Assembly: GCA_019423635.1 (NCBI GenBank) | Contig: JAHZBA010000002.1 | Coordinates: forward strand, 92,091-156,090 | Direction: 5' to 3' | DNA from: Clostridiales bacterium | GTDB taxonomy: Bacteria > Bacillota > Clostridia > Oscillospirales > Oscillospiraceae | Length of the DNA: 64,000 bases | Shown: positions 17,555 through 25,351 of the stretch, piece after piece | Layout: the number at the start of each line of letters is the position of its first letter | Numbering within the stretch: the first letter of the stretch is position 1 | Notes under the pieces: generated by a model | What the model was told of the DNA's origin: nothing | Seen by the model: only the letters and a program-made list of their open reading frames with translations | The model's database searches: none | Position numbers and translations under genes: made by a program

Positions 17555-17581
17555 CTCCCGCGGCCCTGCCGGCCGCGGGAG
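17555..17581 (+). terminator. Hairpin after khpA
   Basis: A perfect 11-bp stem (17555-17565 with 17571-17581), five-base loop, no clear T-run. It may attenuate or end the ffh-rpsP-khpA transcript. Confidence 0.55.
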
Positions 17582-17615
17582 TCAGCTTGTCGAAAACGTG
17601 TTTTCGACAAGCTGA
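17582..17615. repeat. 34-bp near-perfect palindrome
   Basis: Arms of 16 bases (17582-17597 and 17600-17615) pair perfectly around a central GT; the inner half-site reads CTTGTCGAAAAC. It abuts the khpA hairpin and precedes the YdbC-like gene. It looks like a dispersed extragenic palindrome. Confidence 0.65.
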
Positions 17616-17641
17616 GCGGGGTTGAAATGTATGGAGGTTTT

Positions 17642-17857
17642 ATGACGTTTACCATCTGCAAGCACATCACCGCCCTGTCTCGGCCCAACAACGGCTGGGT
17701 CAAGGAGCTGAACCTGGTCAGCTGGAACGACCGGGAGCCGGTCTACGACATCCGGACCTGGACGGAGGACCACAGCCGCTGCGGGAAGGGCGTGACCCTG
17801 ACGGCTGGGGAGATGGCGGCGCTGAAGCAGGCGCTGGCAGAGCGGACGGTATTTTGA
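17642..17857 (+). CDS. PC4/YdbC-family single-stranded DNA-binding protein
   Basis: A 71-residue protein with WVKELNLVSWNDREPVYDIR and the late GKGVTLTAGEMAALKQAL, which matches the YdbC/PC4 transcriptional coactivator p15 fold that binds single-stranded nucleic acid. Its role in bacteria is poorly known. GGAGG lies four bases before ATG 17642; an in-frame ATG at 17627 lies before that site. It is inserted between khpA and rimM, which normally are adjacent. Confidence 0.85.
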   Translation: MTFTICKHITALSRPNNGWVKELNLVSWNDREPVYDIRTWTEDHSRCGKGVTLTAGEMAALKQALAERTVF

Positions 17858-18219
17858 GAGCGGGGCAGAGGGAGTGTCCGATTCGGAGATATTTTGTAGG
17901 GGCGGATATCATCCGCCCGTCCCGCGGGAGAACCGGTATGGGGGATCAATGCCCGTCCAAGGGGAGGTCCGGTGTTCGTGGGGAGACGGGCGGCTGATAG
18001 CCGCCCCTACAGCAGCGTTTCATGAATATGCGGACGTGATAAACTGCACGTTTGGACACTCCCGCAGCAGGCAGGCGCTTGCCGGCGGGGCGGCGGTGTG
18101 GTATGATGGAGGTGGATATCTGCCGCTTTCTCCTTCCTGCTGCCCTGCGGGCGATTCCCCCGCACTGTTTCCTGAAAGGAACGATGCCCCCAGGAACTTT
18201 TTCCAAAGGAGCTTTCTCC
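17858..18219. other. Intergenic region with MITE-like element
   Basis: Apart from the 117-bp element there is a possible rimM promoter region rich in GTGGTATGATGG near 18098-18110 and the rimM ribosome binding site. Short reading frames here have no ribosome binding sites and are not believed. Confidence 0.5.
17895..18011. mobile_element. MITE-like inverted-repeat element (117 bp)
   Basis: Terminal inverted repeats of 27 bases at 17895-17921 and 17985-18011 match at about 24 positions and begin TGTAGGGGCGG. Each end also folds on itself (GGGCGGAT/ATCCGCCC). It encodes nothing and lies between the YdbC-like gene and rimM. Structure suggests a non-autonomous element; no transposase is present. 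Confidence 0.65.
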
Positions 18220-18726
18220 ATGAAATTAGAGACCATCAACGTAGGCCGGATTGTCAACGCCCACGGCATCCGGGGCGAGGTCCGGGTCCAGCCCCGGGAC
18301 GGCGATCCCGCCTTTCTGACCCGTTTCCAAACCTTCTATCTGGACGGACAGGCCGTCACGCCCACGGCCAATCACGTCCACAAGAGCTTCGCCCTCATGA
18401 AGTTCCCCGGCGTGGAGGACATGGACGCCGCCCTGGCCCTGAAGAACAAGGACCTCTACATCCGCCGGGAGGACGCCCGCCTGCCGGCGGGGGAGTTCTT
18501 CGACGACGAGCTCCTGGGGCTTCGGGTGGTGGACGACGCCACCGGCGCGGAGCTGGGGGAGCTGGTGCGGGTGGACCCCTACCCCGCCCACAAGGTCTAC
18601 ACGGTCCGGGGGGACCGGGAGTATCTGATCCCCGCTGTGCCGGGGGCGTTCATTCAGTCTGTGGATCTGGCTGAAAACATCATGCGGGTCACGGTATGGG
18701 AGGGGATGGCTTCCGATGAGAATTGA
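18220..18726 (+). CDS. rimM: 16S rRNA processing protein RimM
   Basis: A 168-residue maturation factor for the 30S head, which binds S19. The N-terminal domain contains VGRIVNAHGIRGEVRV and the C-terminal PRC-barrel contains VRVDPYPAHKVYTV and DREYLIPAVPG. AAAGGAG lies eight bases before the ATG. The end overlaps trmD by 11 bases, so both are coupled. Confidence 0.97.
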   Translation: MKLETINVGRIVNAHGIRGEVRVQPRDGDPAFLTRFQTFYLDGQAVTPTANHVHKSFALMKFPGVEDMDAALALKNKDLYIRREDARLPAGEFFDDELLGLRVVDDATGAELGELVRVDPYPAHKVYTVRGDREYLIPAVPGAFIQSVDLAENIMRVTVWEGMASDEN

Positions 18727-19483
18727 TATCTGCACGCTGTTCCCGGAGTCCGTGGACGCCATGCTGAACGTCAGCATCCTGGGCCGGGCCCAGGAGCGGG
18801 GACACATCGCCATTAAGACCCACCAGATCCGGGAATACACCACCAACAAGCAGATGCAGGTGGACGACTACCCCTACGGCGGGGGCCGGGGGGCCGTCAT
18901 GCAGGCGGACCCGCTGTACCGCTGCCACGCCCACATTGTGGAGACCTGCGGGCCGGGGCACACCATCTTTCTCTCCCCCTGCGGCCGAACCTTTAACCAG
19001 GAGGTGGCCAGGGAGCTCCACGCCCGATACGATCACCTGATCCTGGTCTGCGGCCACTACGAGGGGGTGGACCAGCGGTTCATTGACGAGTGCGTGGATG
19101 AGGAGATCTCTCTGGGGGATTTCGTGCTCACCGGCGGGGAGATTGCCGCCATGGCAGTGGCGGACGCGGTTTGCCGCATGGTACCCGGCGTTCTGCCGGA
19201 CGAAGAGTGCTTCCAGGAGGAGAGCCACTGGAACGGGCTTTTGGAGTACCCCCAGTACTCCCGGCCCGCGGTGTGGCACGGCCGGGCGGTGCCGGAGGTT
19301 CTGCTCTCCGGGGACCACGGCAAGGTGGCGGATTGGCGGAGGAAGGAGAGTTACAAGCGCACCATGCGGCGGCGGCCGGACCTGTTCGCCAAATTTGATG
19401 AGACGACGCTCACCACCAAGGCGGAAAAAAAGGTCCTCCAGCAGGCGAAGGAGGAGGTTGCCCTTGAGGGCGGGGAGCCATGA
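18716..19483 (+). CDS. trmD: tRNA (guanine-N1)-methyltransferase TrmD
   Basis: A 255-residue SPOUT-class methyltransferase that makes m1G37. Visible are the trefoil-knot segments VCGHYEGVDQR and LGDFVLTGGEIAAM, plus SHWNGLLEYPQYSRP. The C-terminal domain is of usual length. It overlaps rimM. The usual next gene rplS is absent; instead a repeat-rich non-coding stretch follows. Confidence 0.97.
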   Translation: MRIDICTLFPESVDAMLNVSILGRAQERGHIAIKTHQIREYTTNKQMQVDDYPYGGGRGAVMQADPLYRCHAHIVETCGPGHTIFLSPCGRTFNQEVARELHARYDHLILVCGHYEGVDQRFIDECVDEEISLGDFVLTGGEIAAMAVADAVCRMVPGVLPDEECFQEESHWNGLLEYPQYSRPAVWHGRAVPEVLLSGDHGKVADWRRKESYKRTMRRRPDLFAKFDETTLTTKAEKKVLQQAKEEVALEGGEP

Positions 19484-19986
19484 TGAATGGCAGCATTGCA
19501 CCCCCCATTTTCTCTTTTTCTGGGCGCAGAAAAAGAGAAAACGGGCCGTGCACGGTCCAAAAGAGAAAAAGACGCTGGTGGCGAGAACTTGCCCTGCGGT
19601 CAAGTTTCGCCAATACGAGGGTTGTCCCCGCCCGGCTTGGGAAGAGCCTTGCAAGCCCCTGCTGGCGCGCGCCGTCCCGCTCAGTTGAAGGAGCCTTGAC
19701 CCGCGTGAAGAGACTTCCGGCGGAGGCTGTTGGGTGGTTGACGGACGGTCCCTGCTTCTCTTTCCGCGCTTTCCGCTTCGCTAAGCGCTGGCCCGGAGCT
19801 CCGTGGGGCCTGCCCCTGGTCAGGCCATCCTCTTGCCTCTCCCTCTGGGAGAGGTGGCGCCGCCGCAGGCGGTGACGGAGAGGGTTTCCCCGTCTCACCC
19901 CCCGGCCTCTTCGTAGGGCGCGACGACCTCGGCGCGCCGCTTCCTCCCATCTCCCCTCACGATCTGCGCCGACGCCTCGACTGATC
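19484..19986. other. Repeat-rich non-coding stretch after trmD
   Basis: About 500 bases without a credible gene. It holds a perfect 15-bp inverted repeat (19508-19541), a patch with CTCTCCCTCTGGGAGAG and a related GACGGAGAGGG near 19836-19886, and a TAGGGCGCGACGAC segment (about 19914) that recurs near 20912. Reading frames on both strands are low in complexity and lack ribosome binding sites. Confidence 0.6.
19508..19541. repeat. Perfect 15-bp inverted repeat
   Basis: TTTTCTCTTTTTCTG (19508-19522) pairs with 19527-19541 around GGCG. It may act as the trmD terminator from either strand or be the end of a repeat element. Confidence 0.6.
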
Positions 19987-20370
19987 TTAATCCTCCTCGT
20001 CTGTCCCCTCGTACTTCTCAAGGAACTCCTCCAGGAAGCTGCTGCGGGTCTCTTCATCCATCAGGGTCTCCAAAATCGCGGAAAGCCGGCGGCGGCTTTC
20101 CGTTTTTTCGTAGTCCGTCAAGGCCATGTCGCTGTGCGACTTCTTCGGGTTGTCCGGCCCGTACACCACGTCGCTGACAACGTCACTGCAAAGATACTCC
20201 AACATCTCCTCCGGCGTCTCCAGAACAATCGCCCCTTCATCGGGGGCATCTATCAGAAGCCGCAGGTAGCCCATCCGCTCCGAATACAGAATCTCAAAGG
20301 TGTCCTGTTCCTGGATATAGCTCTTGAAGGCCTCGTAAATCGCATCCAGTTCTTTTTTGTTGTTGTTCAT
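19987..20370 (-). CDS. Unknown acidic protein next to XRE regulator
   Basis: A 127-residue acidic helical protein, MNNNKKELDAIYEAF at the start, ending in a Glu/Asp-rich tail. No family is recognised. GGAGG lies eight bases before the ATG at 20370 and a consensus promoter lies just upstream (20400-20428). It is divergent from an XRE-type regulator across an unusually AT-rich gap, so the regulator may control it. Confidence 0.7.
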   Translation of the reverse strand: MNNNKKELDAIYEAFKSYIQEQDTFEILYSERMGYLRLLIDAPDEGAIVLETPEEMLEYLCSDVVSDVVYGPDNPKKSHSDMALTDYEKTESRRRLSAILETLMDEETRSSFLEEFLEKYEGTDEED

Positions 20371-20396
20371 AAAATCAACCTCCAAATCAATAATAA

Positions 20397-20407
20397 TGTA
20401 TTATACA
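20397..20407. promoter_or_regulatory. Palindrome over the -10 box
   Basis: TGTATTATACA is symmetric around its central T and covers the -10 box of the leftward promoter. It is a plausible operator for the neighbouring XRE regulator. Confidence 0.45.
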
Positions 20408-20428
20408 AAATTTCTCTAGTTATATCAA
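20400..20428 (-). promoter_or_regulatory. Promoter of the 19987-20370 gene
   Basis: Minus strand TTGATA, 17 bases, TATAAT; predicted leader of about 20 bases. Confidence 0.75.
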
Positions 20429-20479
20429 TACATAGATTTGAATGTTTGATACATTTATTTTCGGTAAGGGGGCGATTTT

Positions 20480-20857
20480 ATGAAAACTATCATAGACCGC
20501 CTTCGGGATTTGCGGGAGGATCACGATAAATCCCAGAAAGAGATTGCAGCGGTTTTGGGAATTGCCCAACAATACTATTCTGTATATGAACGCGGCGAAC
20601 GGGAACTTCCCCTGCGTCACTTCATAAAACTGGCGGAGTACTACGGCGTCTCCGCGGATTACCTGATGGGCCGGTGCTCCTATGAGGAAAAGAACCCCCT
20701 GGACACGGTGTACCTGACCCGGGACTGCTCCTGCGGAAAGCTGATTCAGGATACGCTCTCCCTCAGCGAACACGGCCGGGCGGCGGTTGTGGAGTACGTG
20801 GAGCTGCAAAAGCTGCGGGAGGAGAAGCTGCAAAAATCCGGTCAAACGCCCAAATAA
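20480..20857 (+). CDS. XRE-family HTH regulator
   Basis: A 125-residue protein with a Cro/CI-type helix-turn-helix at the N-terminus (KSQKEIAAVLGIAQQYYSVY, then GVSADYLMGR) and a C-terminal helix-rich part with a Cys pair (DCSCG) for dimerisation or sensing. Short single-domain regulators of this form often control a divergent neighbour. The start is supported by TAAGGGGGCG upstream. Base composition of the first half is lower in GC than flanking genes. Confidence 0.85.
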   Translation: MKTIIDRLRDLREDHDKSQKEIAAVLGIAQQYYSVYERGERELPLRHFIKLAEYYGVSADYLMGRCSYEEKNPLDTVYLTRDCSCGKLIQDTLSLSEHGRAAVVEYVELQKLREEKLQKSGQTPK

Positions 20858-21177
20858 GCCTCCCAATTCCGCATTTCCATGGCGGATCGGGCCGCTCCCC
20901 CGCCGTCCTCCGTAGGGCGCGACGACCCGGCGCGCCGCTTTGCGGGTCTGAGCCACAGCCCGGTGCGCCGGGAAATGCTTTCGCTCCGGTAAAACGGTAC
21001 CGGGAAAAACCTCCGGACCAGCGAAACGGCGCGCCGAGTCGTGGCCCAGGCCAGCTTCTCTTGGCCCGTTGGGCCAATTCACCTCCTCGCGCCCTGCGCA
21101 CATCGGAACACAGAAGCGAATAGGGCAAAGAAACAGCCCGCCTGTCAGAAGCTCTGACAGGCGGGCTTGCTGTAGAT
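20858..21177. repeat. Repeat-containing intergenic region
   Basis: Carries TAGGGCGCGACGACCCGGCG near 20912, a close copy of a segment near 19914, and a partly inverted version near 21032-21050 (GGCGCGCCGAGTCGTGGCCC). Nothing here looks coding. Confidence 0.5.
21135..21167 (-). terminator. Terminator of 21178-22238 genes
   Basis: A perfect 15-bp stem (21135-21149 with 21153-21167) with loop AGC; on the minus strand GTTTCTTT follows. Confidence 0.75.
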
Positions 21178-21729
21178 TCAGATGTACCACTCCAGGGACT
21201 CGTTCTGCCATGAGGCCGCCGCCTGCTCCGCCAGGGGGCACTCCAGCAGCACGATGGTATACTCGCAGTCGCAGTAAACGCAGTCCTCCCACACGGCCAG
21301 CCGGAGGCCCCGGGGCTCCAGCACCCGGTTGAGGTCCGTCACGGCCTCCTTGAAGTTGTCAAAGTCGCCGCAGTCCGTGGAGATGACCTCCCGGTTGATG
21401 ATCTCCAGGAGCTCCGGGGAGGCCAGGTCCTTCCCCTCGAAGAAGTCCGTCAGCGGCTCCGTCAGGTCCTCCTCATAGCCGCCCACCTGGAGGCCGTACC
21501 CCCTCGCGCACAGGAACGCCGCGCAGAAGCACTCCCGGTCCAGCCGGTCCTGGCTGGAGAAGTCCAGAAACTCCGCCTCGTCCCTCAAGAACAAGATCCC
21601 GTGCACAATCACCTGATTCCGCTCATAGAACGCAGACGCCTCTCCCCGCTCCAGCAGGTCCAGAGACTCCTCCAGCTCCGTCCGCTCCGCCGGGGACAGC
21701 AGCTGGTTTGCCAAGTCCATCATCTTCAT
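21178..21729 (-). CDS. Unknown acidic protein
   Basis: A 183-residue acidic protein with no signal peptide or membrane segment. I do not recognise the family. It has a helical N-terminal third, a Cys pair in ECFCAAFLC, and near the C-terminus EDCVYCDCEYTIVLLECPL, which could be a metal site or disulfides. AGGAGG lies seven bases before the ATG at 21729. The gene follows a LURP-one-like gene and precedes a strong terminator, so it ends that operon. Confidence 0.72.
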   Translation of the reverse strand: MKMMDLANQLLSPAERTELEESLDLLERGEASAFYERNQVIVHGILFLRDEAEFLDFSSQDRLDRECFCAAFLCARGYGLQVGGYEEDLTEPLTDFFEGKDLASPELLEIINREVISTDCGDFDNFKEAVTDLNRVLEPRGLRLAVWEDCVYCDCEYTIVLLECPLAEQAAASWQNESLEWYI

Positions 21730-21764
21730 GGTGTTGCCTCCTGTTCTGTATTGATATTTGGGTC

Positions 21765-22238
21765 TCACCCATTCCTGGAACACTTCTCCGCGTCAATGGC
21801 CAGCACCAGCATCAGCGCCCGCAGGGCGTCCGCGGGCCTCGCCACGTCGATGACATAGGTGTCTGTCCAGTGAAACGGCTCTTTTGTGATGGATGCCACC
21901 TGATACCCGCAGCCATCCCACACGGTATAGTCCCACTCCAGAAAGCTCCCCTCCACCTGCCAGCCGCTGCAGTCCACCTCAAAGCGCGGGGTGAAGAGGG
22001 TAAAGGCCTTGCGGATGCAGCCCACGTAGGCGTCCCCCTCGTACAGCTCAAACTGGGGCAGGAAGGTCAGCACCCGCTCCTTCACGGTGCCGATGTGGTT
22101 TCCGGCGGCGTCCAGAATGTGGAGGCAGTGGCCCCAGGAGAGCTTGCCCTCCACGGTGTAGACCGTCTCCCCCGCCTCGCCGTAGATGTCGTAGCTGTCA
22201 AACCAGGAGAACATCCGCTGCTTGAAATAAAGCCTCAC
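21765..22238 (-). CDS. LURP-one-related family protein
   Basis: A 157-residue protein with the Tubby-like LURP-one/YxjI pattern: MRLYFKQRMFSWFDSYDIYG, then ETVYTVEGKLSWGH, IGTVKERVLTF and a C-terminal hydrophobic helix. The bacterial members are of unknown function, possibly membrane-associated. It starts with GTG overlapping the stop of the M18 peptidase gene (GTGA), so it is translated by coupling. Confidence 0.83.
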   Translation of the reverse strand: MRLYFKQRMFSWFDSYDIYGEAGETVYTVEGKLSWGHCLHILDAAGNHIGTVKERVLTFLPQFELYEGDAYVGCIRKAFTLFTPRFEVDCSGWQVEGSFLEWDYTVWDGCGYQVASITKEPFHWTDTYVIDVARPADALRALMLVLAIDAEKCSRNG

Positions 22239-23533
22239 AGCTCCACCCCCGCCGGACCGAATTGGAGACGCCGGGAGAAATAGGCCTCCATGGCCTGGAT
22301 CAGATACTCCATATCCTTGGCTCCGGCCACCTCATAGGCCGCGTGCATGGCCAGCTGAGGCAGGCCGATGTCCACGCTGTGGACGGAGAGATGGGCGGTG
22401 CTGATGTTGCCAAGCGTAGAGCCGCCGGGGAGGTCCGCCCGGTTGCTGTAGCGCTGCACCGGCACGCCGACGCCGGCACAGATCTCCCGGAACACCGCGT
22501 CGGACAGTGCGTCGGTGGTATAGCGCTGGGCGGCGCTGTACTTGACCACGAGGCCCTTGTTGAGCACCGGGGCCTCCTGGCCGTCGGCGTATTCCGGGTG
22601 GGCCGGGTGAATGGCGTGGGCGTTGTCCGCCGACACCAGGAAGCTGTTCGCAACCATTTTCCGGTACAACTCTCCATAGTACCCCAGTTTGTCGCTGAGC
22701 CGCTCCAGGGTGTCCGTCAAAAAGGTGGAGTCCGCCCCCTGGCGGGTGCCGCTGCCCACCTCCTCGTTGTGGAACACCGCCAGCACCGGCATACTGCCGC
22801 TCTCCTTCGCCGCCAGGAAGCCCTGGAGGCAGCCATACACGCACAGGAGGTCGTCCAGCCGGGGGCCGGCCAGGAACTCCTGATCCAGCCCCGTCAAAAC
22901 CGCCGGGGTCCGGGGGTAGAGGTAGAGGTCCCAGGCCAGCAGGTCCGCCTCCGCCGCGCCGGCGGTCTTAGCAATCAGGCTGCGGAAGCCCCCTGGCTCC
23001 TTCCCCTCCGCAAAGAGGGGGAGCAGGTCCACGTTGGGCTTCAGGGCGGCGCCCTTGTTCACCTCCCGGTCCATGTGAATGGCAAGACTGGGCATCACCA
23101 GCAGGTCCCGGTCCACGTTCACCCGGCGGGAGACGATCCGCCCGTCCCTCCGGACCATGACCCGGCCCGCTACGGACAGGGGGCGGTCCAGCCAGGAGCG
23201 CTGGATCATGCCGCCGTAGGGCTCCACGCTGAGCCGCAGGCAGTTCCCGGCAGAGGGGACCTCCGCCGTCTCCCGGATCTTGAAGGAGGGGGAGTCGCTG
23301 TGGGCGGCGGCGATCCGAAAGCTGAAGAAGGTCTCCCGGGGCACCCGGAAGGCAATCAGGCTGGCGTCCCCCCGCAGGACATAGTACCCTCCGCCCGGAG
23401 CCACGTCCCAGGCCTGGGACTCCCAGAGGCGGGTAAAGCCCGCCTTCTCCAGGGCCGCCGCGGTGTTGGCCGCCGCGTGGTAGCAGCTGGGGCTGGTGTT
23501 GAGAAAATTCAGCAAATCCGCTGTCTGATTCAT
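22235..23533 (-). CDS. M18-family aminopeptidase
   Basis: A 432-residue dinuclear zinc aminopeptidase. The characteristic motifs are AAHSDSPSFKIRE near 85-97 (first zinc His), FHNEEVGSGTRQGADS (Glu base and ligand) and SADNAHAIHPAHPEYAD, plus a late His motif in the STAHLSVHSVDIGLP segment. It probably removes acidic or neutral N-terminal residues in the cytoplasm. First gene of the operon that continues with the LURP-one and 183-residue genes. Confidence 0.95.
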   Translation of the reverse strand: MNQTADLLNFLNTSPSCYHAAANTAAALEKAGFTRLWESQAWDVAPGGGYYVLRGDASLIAFRVPRETFFSFRIAAAHSDSPSFKIRETAEVPSAGNCLRLSVEPYGGMIQRSWLDRPLSVAGRVMVRRDGRIVSRRVNVDRDLLVMPSLAIHMDREVNKGAALKPNVDLLPLFAEGKEPGGFRSLIAKTAGAAEADLLAWDLYLYPRTPAVLTGLDQEFLAGPRLDDLLCVYGCLQGFLAAKESGSMPVLAVFHNEEVGSGTRQGADSTFLTDTLERLSDKLGYYGELYRKMVANSFLVSADNAHAIHPAHPEYADGQEAPVLNKGLVVKYSAAQRYTTDALSDAVFREICAGVGVPVQRYSNRADLPGGSTLGNISTAHLSVHSVDIGLPQLAMHAAYEVAGAKDMEYLIQAMEAYFSRRLQFGPAGVEL

Positions 23534-23613
23534 AGATGACCTCCCTGTGTCTCATAAAACCCGGAGGCGCCCTTCCGGAATCCCGGCGCCTTCCACACTT
23601 TTGGATAAATTCC

Positions 23614-23641
23614 ATTATAACACATTGCTCTCCAGGTGCAA
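23614..23641 (-). promoter_or_regulatory. Promoter of M18 aminopeptidase operon
   Basis: Minus strand TTGCAC, 16 bases, TATAAT. It overlaps the divergent exonuclease promoter, so the two may compete for polymerase. Confidence 0.65.
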
Positions 23642-23653
23642 TCATGATAAAAT
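23625..23653 (+). promoter_or_regulatory. Promoter of exonuclease gene
   Basis: TTGCTC, 17 bases, TAAAAT, about 40 bases before the start at 23693 and interleaved with the opposite promoter. Confidence 0.6.
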
Positions 23654-23692
23654 GATTTTATTCCGAAGATTGAAAGAAAGAGATTATGACCC

Positions 23693-24640
23693 ATGATTAT
23701 CATCGACCTGGAATGGAACCGCAGCTATGACAAGATTCCCCTGGAGGAGATTTTGCAGATCGGCGCCGTGCGGATCGACCATCTGGGCGGAAAAATTCTG
23801 GACACCTTCTCCGTGTTCATCCGCCCCCGCGTCCACAAAAAGCTCAACCGCACCGCCAAAACCCTGCCGGAGCTCCAGCGCTCCCTGCGCTCCACGGTGG
23901 ACTTCGCCTCCGCCCTGGGGGCCTTCCTGGACTGGAGCCGCGGCGAGACGGTCTTTGCCGACTGGGGCGGCGACGACTTCGAGGTGCTGCGGCAGAACTG
24001 TGCCTACTGGGGCCTCCCGGCCCCCCGGCCTGTGCAGCTGATCGACCTGCAGGCGGCCTTCTCCCTGCGCCTGGGCACCGGACAGGGCATCGCCCTGTAC
24101 CGGGCGGTGGAGTACTGCGGCATCCCTGCCCCCTTTACTTACCACAACGCCCTCAACGACGCCATGTACACCGCCCTGGTCTCCGCCTGGATCGCCCCGG
24201 AGACATTGTCGCTGCTGGCCTATCCCAAAGAGGTCCGCCGCGTGGCGGACGGCCCGGACTTCCCGCCCCAGCCCCGGCGGCAGGTGGGCCCCTTCCCCAC
24301 GCCCCAGGCCGCCCTCAACGGCCGGGCCGCCCGGCGGCAGGTGTGCCCCCTCTGCGGCGAGCCGGTGTGGATTCGCCGCTGGTACTCCTCCAGCCCGGAC
24401 CGCTATTACGCGGACTTTCGCTGCCACACCCACGGCAGCTTCCTCTGCCGCCTGACCCTCTCCCCCACGGAGAGCGGCCAGTGGCAGGGCCGGCTGGCCG
24501 TGCCCAGCGTCACCCCCACGCTGCTGCGGGAGTTCGACGGGGCCTTCCAGGCCCGGGCCGTGGACTGCAAGGGCGGCGGCAAGCGCCATAAAAAGCGCCG
24601 CCGGCACCCCCGCGCCCCCTCCCCGGAGTCCCGTGTGTGA
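23693..24640 (+). CDS. DEDD-family 3'-5' exonuclease-like protein
   Basis: A 315-residue protein with an N-terminal DnaQ-like exonuclease domain: DLEW (D5, E7), a middle Asp in ADWGGDDFEVL and the late HNALNDAMYTA (H and D), giving the DEDDh set. The C-terminal third holds CPLCGEPVWIRRW and RCHTHGSF, which may form a zinc ribbon, then a very basic tail (GGGKRHKKRRRH) that could bind nucleic acid. Substrate RNA or DNA is unknown. AAAGAAAGAG lies upstream of the ATG. Confidence 0.83.
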   Translation: MIIIDLEWNRSYDKIPLEEILQIGAVRIDHLGGKILDTFSVFIRPRVHKKLNRTAKTLPELQRSLRSTVDFASALGAFLDWSRGETVFADWGGDDFEVLRQNCAYWGLPAPRPVQLIDLQAAFSLRLGTGQGIALYRAVEYCGIPAPFTYHNALNDAMYTALVSAWIAPETLSLLAYPKEVRRVADGPDFPPQPRRQVGPFPTPQAALNGRAARRQVCPLCGEPVWIRRWYSSSPDRYYADFRCHTHGSFLCRLTLSPTESGQWQGRLAVPSVTPTLLREFDGAFQARAVDCKGGGKRHKKRRRHPRAPSPESRV

Positions 24641-24722
24641 GGGAAATTCTCTCTTTGCGGAGAGACCATTTCCCAGGCTGTAAAGGAAGCTCCCCTTGCA
24701 GAATCTGTTTTTTCTCCACTGG

Positions 24723-24751
24723 CCGGCCCCGAAGGGCCGGTCACTTTTTTT
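24723..24751 (+). terminator. Terminator after exonuclease gene
   Basis: A 7-bp GC stem with a CGAA loop (24723-24740), then CAC and seven Ts. Confidence 0.85.
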
Positions 24752-24854
24752 GCAAATTCTCCGGCGAATTTCTCAAAACTCCGTCATAACTCGCACATTT
24801 CATTGGAATACAAGTCTTTGGAAGATTTTTCTGGGCTAAAATTCGGAGACAATG

Positions 24855-24883
24855 TTGACAATCCGGAAAAAAGATGTTACAAT
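24855..24883 (+). promoter_or_regulatory. Consensus promoter of the 24914 gene
   Basis: TTGACA, 17 bases, TACAAT: the -35 box is perfect. Confidence 0.85.
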
Positions 24884-24913
24884 TTGGTTACAATTTTTCG
24901 AAGGAGTGTTTTC

Positions 24914-25222
24914 ATGGCAGCAAGCAAGACCGCAAAGCAAGAAGGACTGATGTACAAGGGCCATCCTCTGCGGCGGGTAGACAACCTGATCTACTACGGC
25001 ACCATGGCCGATAAATATATCATCATGATGCAGGTGCTCGATTCCAGGAAGGAGCAGGATCTGACCCTGGCCACCAAGGTCTCCATTCAGTTGCAGCTGA
25101 CGGACCCGGATCTGAAGTCCCGGGACCGGGTGGTCAAGAAGAGTGAGAAAGACAGCCTTTACGCCGCCATGGACATCGCCGCCATCTGGCTGGAGCGTGC
25201 CCTGGCCGGAAAAGAGAAATAA
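24914..25222 (+). CDS. Conserved small protein of unknown function
   Basis: A 102-residue soluble protein starting MAASKTAKQEG, with KGHPLRRVDNLIYYGTMADKY and a C-terminal helix. I recall no characterised relative. It has a near-consensus promoter and an AAGGAG seven bases before the ATG, so it is probably well expressed. A longer reading frame upstream runs through the promoter and is not used. The cell-wall hydrolase gene follows after 129 bases. Confidence 0.8.
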   Translation: MAASKTAKQEGLMYKGHPLRRVDNLIYYGTMADKYIIMMQVLDSRKEQDLTLATKVSIQLQLTDPDLKSRDRVVKKSEKDSLYAAMDIAAIWLERALAGKEK

Positions 25223-25351
25223 GGACACAGAGGACAAAAGCCTTTTTTGAAAATTGACGGATCTGTCCTGCTCGGGCGCTCCGTCCACTTTCAAATAAGG
25301 CCTGCTTGGAGCGGGGCGTCCCAAGGCACTCCGCTCAGAAAGGATGTACTG

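Noticed and set aside
19410..20057. Several open frames of 70-215 codons after trmD on both strands
   Set aside because: They run through inverted repeats, lack ribosome binding sites and recognisable domains, and overlap each other.
25223..25351. Leader before NlpC/P60 gene as a cyclic-di-AMP riboswitch
   Set aside because: It is only about 129 bases, and no conserved ydaO-type core was found; only weak pairing is visible.
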